Assembly: GCA_017311185.1 (NCBI GenBank) | Contig: JAESUZ010001282.1 | Location: forward strand, 310,001-374,000 | Origin: Proteles cristata cristata | Taxonomy: Eukaryota > Chordata > Mammalia > Carnivora > Hyaenidae | Direction of reading: 5' to 3' | DNA length: 64,000 bases | The notes under the pieces: generated by a model | What the model was told of the DNA's origin: nothing | Database searches by the model: none | The model's input: only the letters and a program-made list of their open reading frames with translations | Position numbers and translations under genes: made by a program | Part shown: positions 61,709-64,000 of the stretch, piece by piece | How positions within the stretch are numbered: the first letter of the stretch is position 1 | Layout of the letters: every line of letters begins with the position of its first letter

Positions 61709-62409
61709 AATGCTAGCAGGTAAACACAGACTAATGGAATTTGTGAGATACACAGGGACTTCTGCAAAACAGAATGGGGGTGAGGACTTTCAAAACCTGT
61801 TAGGTCTTTGCGAGAAAAGACCAAGGAGAGGGCTCTGGAGGGGTTTGATTCCAGATCACCAGGGGGCAGCACCATGGGCAGCGAGCCTGGGAGAGAAGAG
61901 AATGCTGGGAGGAGGGAAGGAGGTCTGTGAAGGAGAGTTGAGGGAGGGAGAGAGGGGGCGGACGAAAAAGAAGCCAGATGCAGGTGGGCACAGGCAAAGA
62001 GGTCGAGGACAATGCAGGAAACAAGATGAATAAAAGAAATTATGTTTTGTAAGAAGGCCTACTGTTTATCCAGCGCATACTTCACGACCGCAGAACTTCT
62101 AGGCCCTCTGTCAACAACCAGGTCGAAATGGGTAAGTCTCAGGAAATGCACAGTGGACAGAACTATTTACAGAATGGAGACCTGAAGCAACCCCTATTGG
62201 GCTCATTCCTAGAGTTTCATCTTCCTGTTGTTGGAGAAGAAAGCAACTCGGAATTATGGAGAAGTCCTGGGACTTTCCACTGGAGAACAATAGCATCTTG
62301 TCCCCATATAAGCCGCGGCAGCTGTTGTTGCTGCAGAGAATGCAGCCCTCATCACACTTCACTGTCCTTTGTCTCTATCTGTACCCTGAGCCTTTGTTCA
62401 TGTTCCTAC
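61709..62409. other. ETS1: Intron immediately downstream of the long-isoform exon
   Basis: Repeat-free sequence flanking the donor of the exon at 62410. It includes CCATATAAGC (CArG-like, near 62301) and CAGCTGTTGTTGCTGCAG (near 62317). Such exon-flanking intron is often conserved; function unknown. A + strand frame over it is a shadow. Confidence 0.5.
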
Positions 62410-62554
62410 CTGAGCCACAGTGTTCCAGACCTGTAGGAACTTCCTGAGTGGCCATCTCATCCCAGAAAGGGTAGTAAGCTCTTTGCGGGTGATAACTGGA
62501 CTGGAAACCACAGGCCATTCGAGGATCTTCATAGGAGTTGATAGGTCCCTGCCT
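62410..62554 (-). CDS. ETS1: ETS1 long-isoform second coding exon (partial CDS)
   Basis: This is an internal coding exon of the longer ETS1 isoform, which starts at a distal promoter and replaces the p54 N-terminus. Read on the minus strand, a pyrimidine-rich tract (CCTTATTTTTTTCTGGTCACAG) precedes AGG CAG GGA CCT. The exon then encodes 48 codons plus one G, including SYEDPRMACGFQ and YYPFWDEMATQEVPTGLEHC. A donor GTAGGA follows at 62409-62404. The peptide matches the N-terminal extension of human long ETS1 and its avian p68 counterpart, with a few substitutions. It ends in the same phase as p54 exon 1, so both can splice to the common exon 2. The frame is open throughout. The upstream partner exon (starting MSYFVDSAG in human) is not seen up to base 64000. 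The acceptor is slightly ambiguous: a second CAG six bases inside would drop Arg-Gln. Confidence 0.93.
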
Positions 62555-62810
62555 CTGTGACCAGAAAAAAATAAGGAAATATATTAACAGGAAAATCTCT
62601 ATACTCTAGGCCAAATGGAACAATAACTACCTATCAAACAACCACATGTGAGTAAGAATCATCCATAGATGACAACAAAATAGAACCAACTATTGATTAC
62701 CCCTCCCCCAGAAAAGACACAGGGAAGGAGAAGGGTCTCTTACTTAGATTGTGCACACACGGACTTTCATCCATTTCTTTAAGCATTGAACAACTACCTT
62801 TCCTATTTTT

Positions 62811-63003
62811 TTAAGTTCATTTATTTATTTGGGGGGAGAGGGGCAGAGAGAGAGGGAGGGGCAGAGAGAGAGAGAGGGTGAGAAAATCTCAAGCAGACTC
62901 TGTGCTGGCAGCACAGGGGCTTGAGCTCACGAGCCACAAGATCATGACCTTGAGCTGAAATCAAAACTCAGACACTCAACCCACTGAGCCACCCAGGTGC
63001 CCC
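62811..63003 (-). mobile_element. CAN-SINE, minus orientation, older body
   Basis: TTCATTTATTTATTTGGGGGGAGAGG to GAGCCACCCAGGTGCCCC. Adjacent to the next SINE, both at a TCCTATTTT/TCCTAATTTT target. Confidence 0.93.
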
Positions 63004-63014
63004 TCCTAATTTTC

Positions 63015-63240
63015 TTTTCTCTTTTTTTTTTTTTAATTTTATTTATTGTTGAGAGTGAGATAGAGACAGCATGAGCAGGGGAGGGTGAGAGGGAGAGGGA
63101 GACACAGAATCTGAAGCAGGCTCCAGGCTCTGAGCTAGCTGTCAGCACAGAGCCCGATGTGGGGCTCGAACCGATGAACCACAAGATCATGACCTGAGCT
63201 GAAGTCAGACGCTTAGCTGACTGAGCCACCCAGGCGCCCC
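63015..63240 (-). mobile_element. CAN-SINE, minus orientation
   Basis: T-rich start to CACCCAGGCGCCCC, bounded by a perfect 11-base TCCTAATTTTC (63004-63014 and 63241-63251). Confidence 0.97.
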
Positions 63241-63639
63241 TCCTAATTTTCAAATAAGGACACATGATTCACAACAGGGCAGAATCTCAGCCTTCTTTAC
63301 ACAATCCTGGCTTTTGAATTTTTATGTGATCATACTCTGTAAAAACACCATGAACAGATATTCTTACAAGATATTCCAATATCATGGAGCCAGTAGGAGA
63401 CAGATGCCAAAAGAAAACCAAAAAGTGGGCCTACATAATAATTATCACTCATTTTTCAGTCAATCAATTGTGCAGAGGTTTTAATAATATTGATTGCTAG
63501 ACAGAAATTTCCAGTTTCTCCCAACATATGGGGACTTGTTTTAGGAAATCTGTAAAATATACCATCTACCCAATACTCTTTAAGGAAGGCAAATGTGCTA
63601 TGTAGGAGGCATATGTCGCAGTGTTCAAACCTGTTCTTT

Positions 63640-63798
63640 GAAGCTATGTATACATGAATTCAAATCCTGGCTCTGTCACTTGCTAATGAAGGGCCAAGGC
63701 CTGTTCCCTTATCTAAATCTCAGCTTATTACTCAATTATAAGATGGGAATAATATCTGCCTCCTAAGGAAGGAAGGATTAAATAAAATATGTGTAAAA
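63640..63798 (+). mobile_element. MIR fragment
   Basis: 'gaattcaaatcctggctctgtcacttgctaatg...attataagatgggaataatatctgcctcctaag' is forward MIR. Confidence 0.8.
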
Positions 63799-63836
63799 AT
63801 TATATATAAAACAAAATAAAATATAAAATGCATGTT

Positions 63837-64000
63837 GGGGCACCTGGGTGCTTCAGTCAGTTAAGCATTCAACTCTTGGTTTTGCCTCAGCTCATAATCT
63901 CATGGTTTGTGGGTTCCAGCCCCACATCAGTCTCCATGCTGATGGTGCAGAACCTGCTAGGGATTCTCTCTCTCCCTCTCTCTCTGCCCCTCCCCTTCTC
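63837..64000 (+). mobile_element. CAN-SINE, truncated by the window end
   Basis: GGGGCACCTGGGTGCTTCAG head and an older-type body running into the CT-rich stretch at the last base. The tail lies outside the window. Confidence 0.94.

Larger units (their letters stand above)
27691..62409 (-). other. ETS1: Upstream DNA of the p54 promoter; also intron of the long ETS1 transcript
   Basis: Between the CpG island and the long-isoform exon at 62410 there is about 35 kb without a recognisable coding exon on either strand. For the long transcript this is intron, continuing through the p54 exon to the common exon 2. For the p54 transcript it is promoter-proximal and distal upstream DNA. It holds most of the SINEs, an old L1 3' end, an MER5A, a GGAA microsatellite and a second CpG-rich block. 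Confidence 0.85.
62555..64000 (-). other. ETS1: ETS1 long-transcript intron upstream of the 62410-62554 exon (partial)
   Basis: Intronic by position: it precedes an exon that starts with a splice acceptor. The first 250 bases are unique AT-rich DNA including the pyrimidine tract. The rest is two minus-strand SINEs, a unique AT-rich stretch (63252-63640), a MIR remnant and a truncated SINE at the window edge. No CpG island and no MSYFVDSAG-like coding exon is visible, so the distal promoter lies further right. Confidence 0.8.

Noticed and set aside
62128..62447. + strand frames across the long-isoform exon region
   Set aside because: Shadows of the minus-strand exon and its flanking intron; no recognisable protein.

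Overview
This window is vertebrate nuclear DNA from a carnivore, most likely a felid. The main evidence is about two dozen copies of a tRNA-Lys-derived CAN-SINE. Most have the felid-type body (tRNA-like head, 'gctgacagctcagagcctggagcctgctt', a CT-rich stretch, AATAAA and an A-rich tail), and many are flanked by intact target-site duplications. The rest is unique intronic DNA with older mammalian repeats (MIR, L2, L1M, MER5A). There are no bacterial genes, operons, CRISPR arrays or phage genes, and nearly all open frames are chance frames or repeat-derived.

The window lies inside the 5' half of the ETS1 gene, which is transcribed on the minus strand. Two coding exons are recognisable. (1) 26887-26968 is the first coding exon of the shorter (p51/p54) ETS1 protein: 27 codons plus one base, with a perfect GTGAGT donor, preceded by a CpG island promoter at about 27060-27690. 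(2) 62410-62554 is the second coding exon of the long, alternatively initiated ETS1 isoform, encoding ...WDEMATQEVPTGLEHC.... Both end in the same phase with a single G, so either can be joined to the common exon 2. That exon was not found in the window and should lie to the left of base 1. The first coding exon of the long isoform was also not found and should lie to the right of base 64000.

Layout: 1-26880 is intron 1 of the p54 transcript, with few young SINEs. 26887 to about 27690 is exon 1, the 5' UTR and the CpG island promoter. 27690-62409 is upstream DNA of the p54 promoter and also intron of the long transcript; it holds most SINEs, an old L1 3' end, a GGAA microsatellite (about 53343-53468) and a second CpG-rich block (about 54030-54830). 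62410-62554 is the long-isoform exon. 62555-64000 is further upstream intron with three SINEs.

The biology is promoter choice. One locus makes ETS1 proteins with different N-termini from a CpG-island promoter and from a distal promoter outside the window. I found no previously undescribed enzymatic or defence system. The most interesting points are regulatory: the GGAA tract in the gene of a GGAA-binding factor, the secondary CpG-rich elements, a possible 6-nt tandem splice acceptor, and SINE-derived cryptic splice signals.
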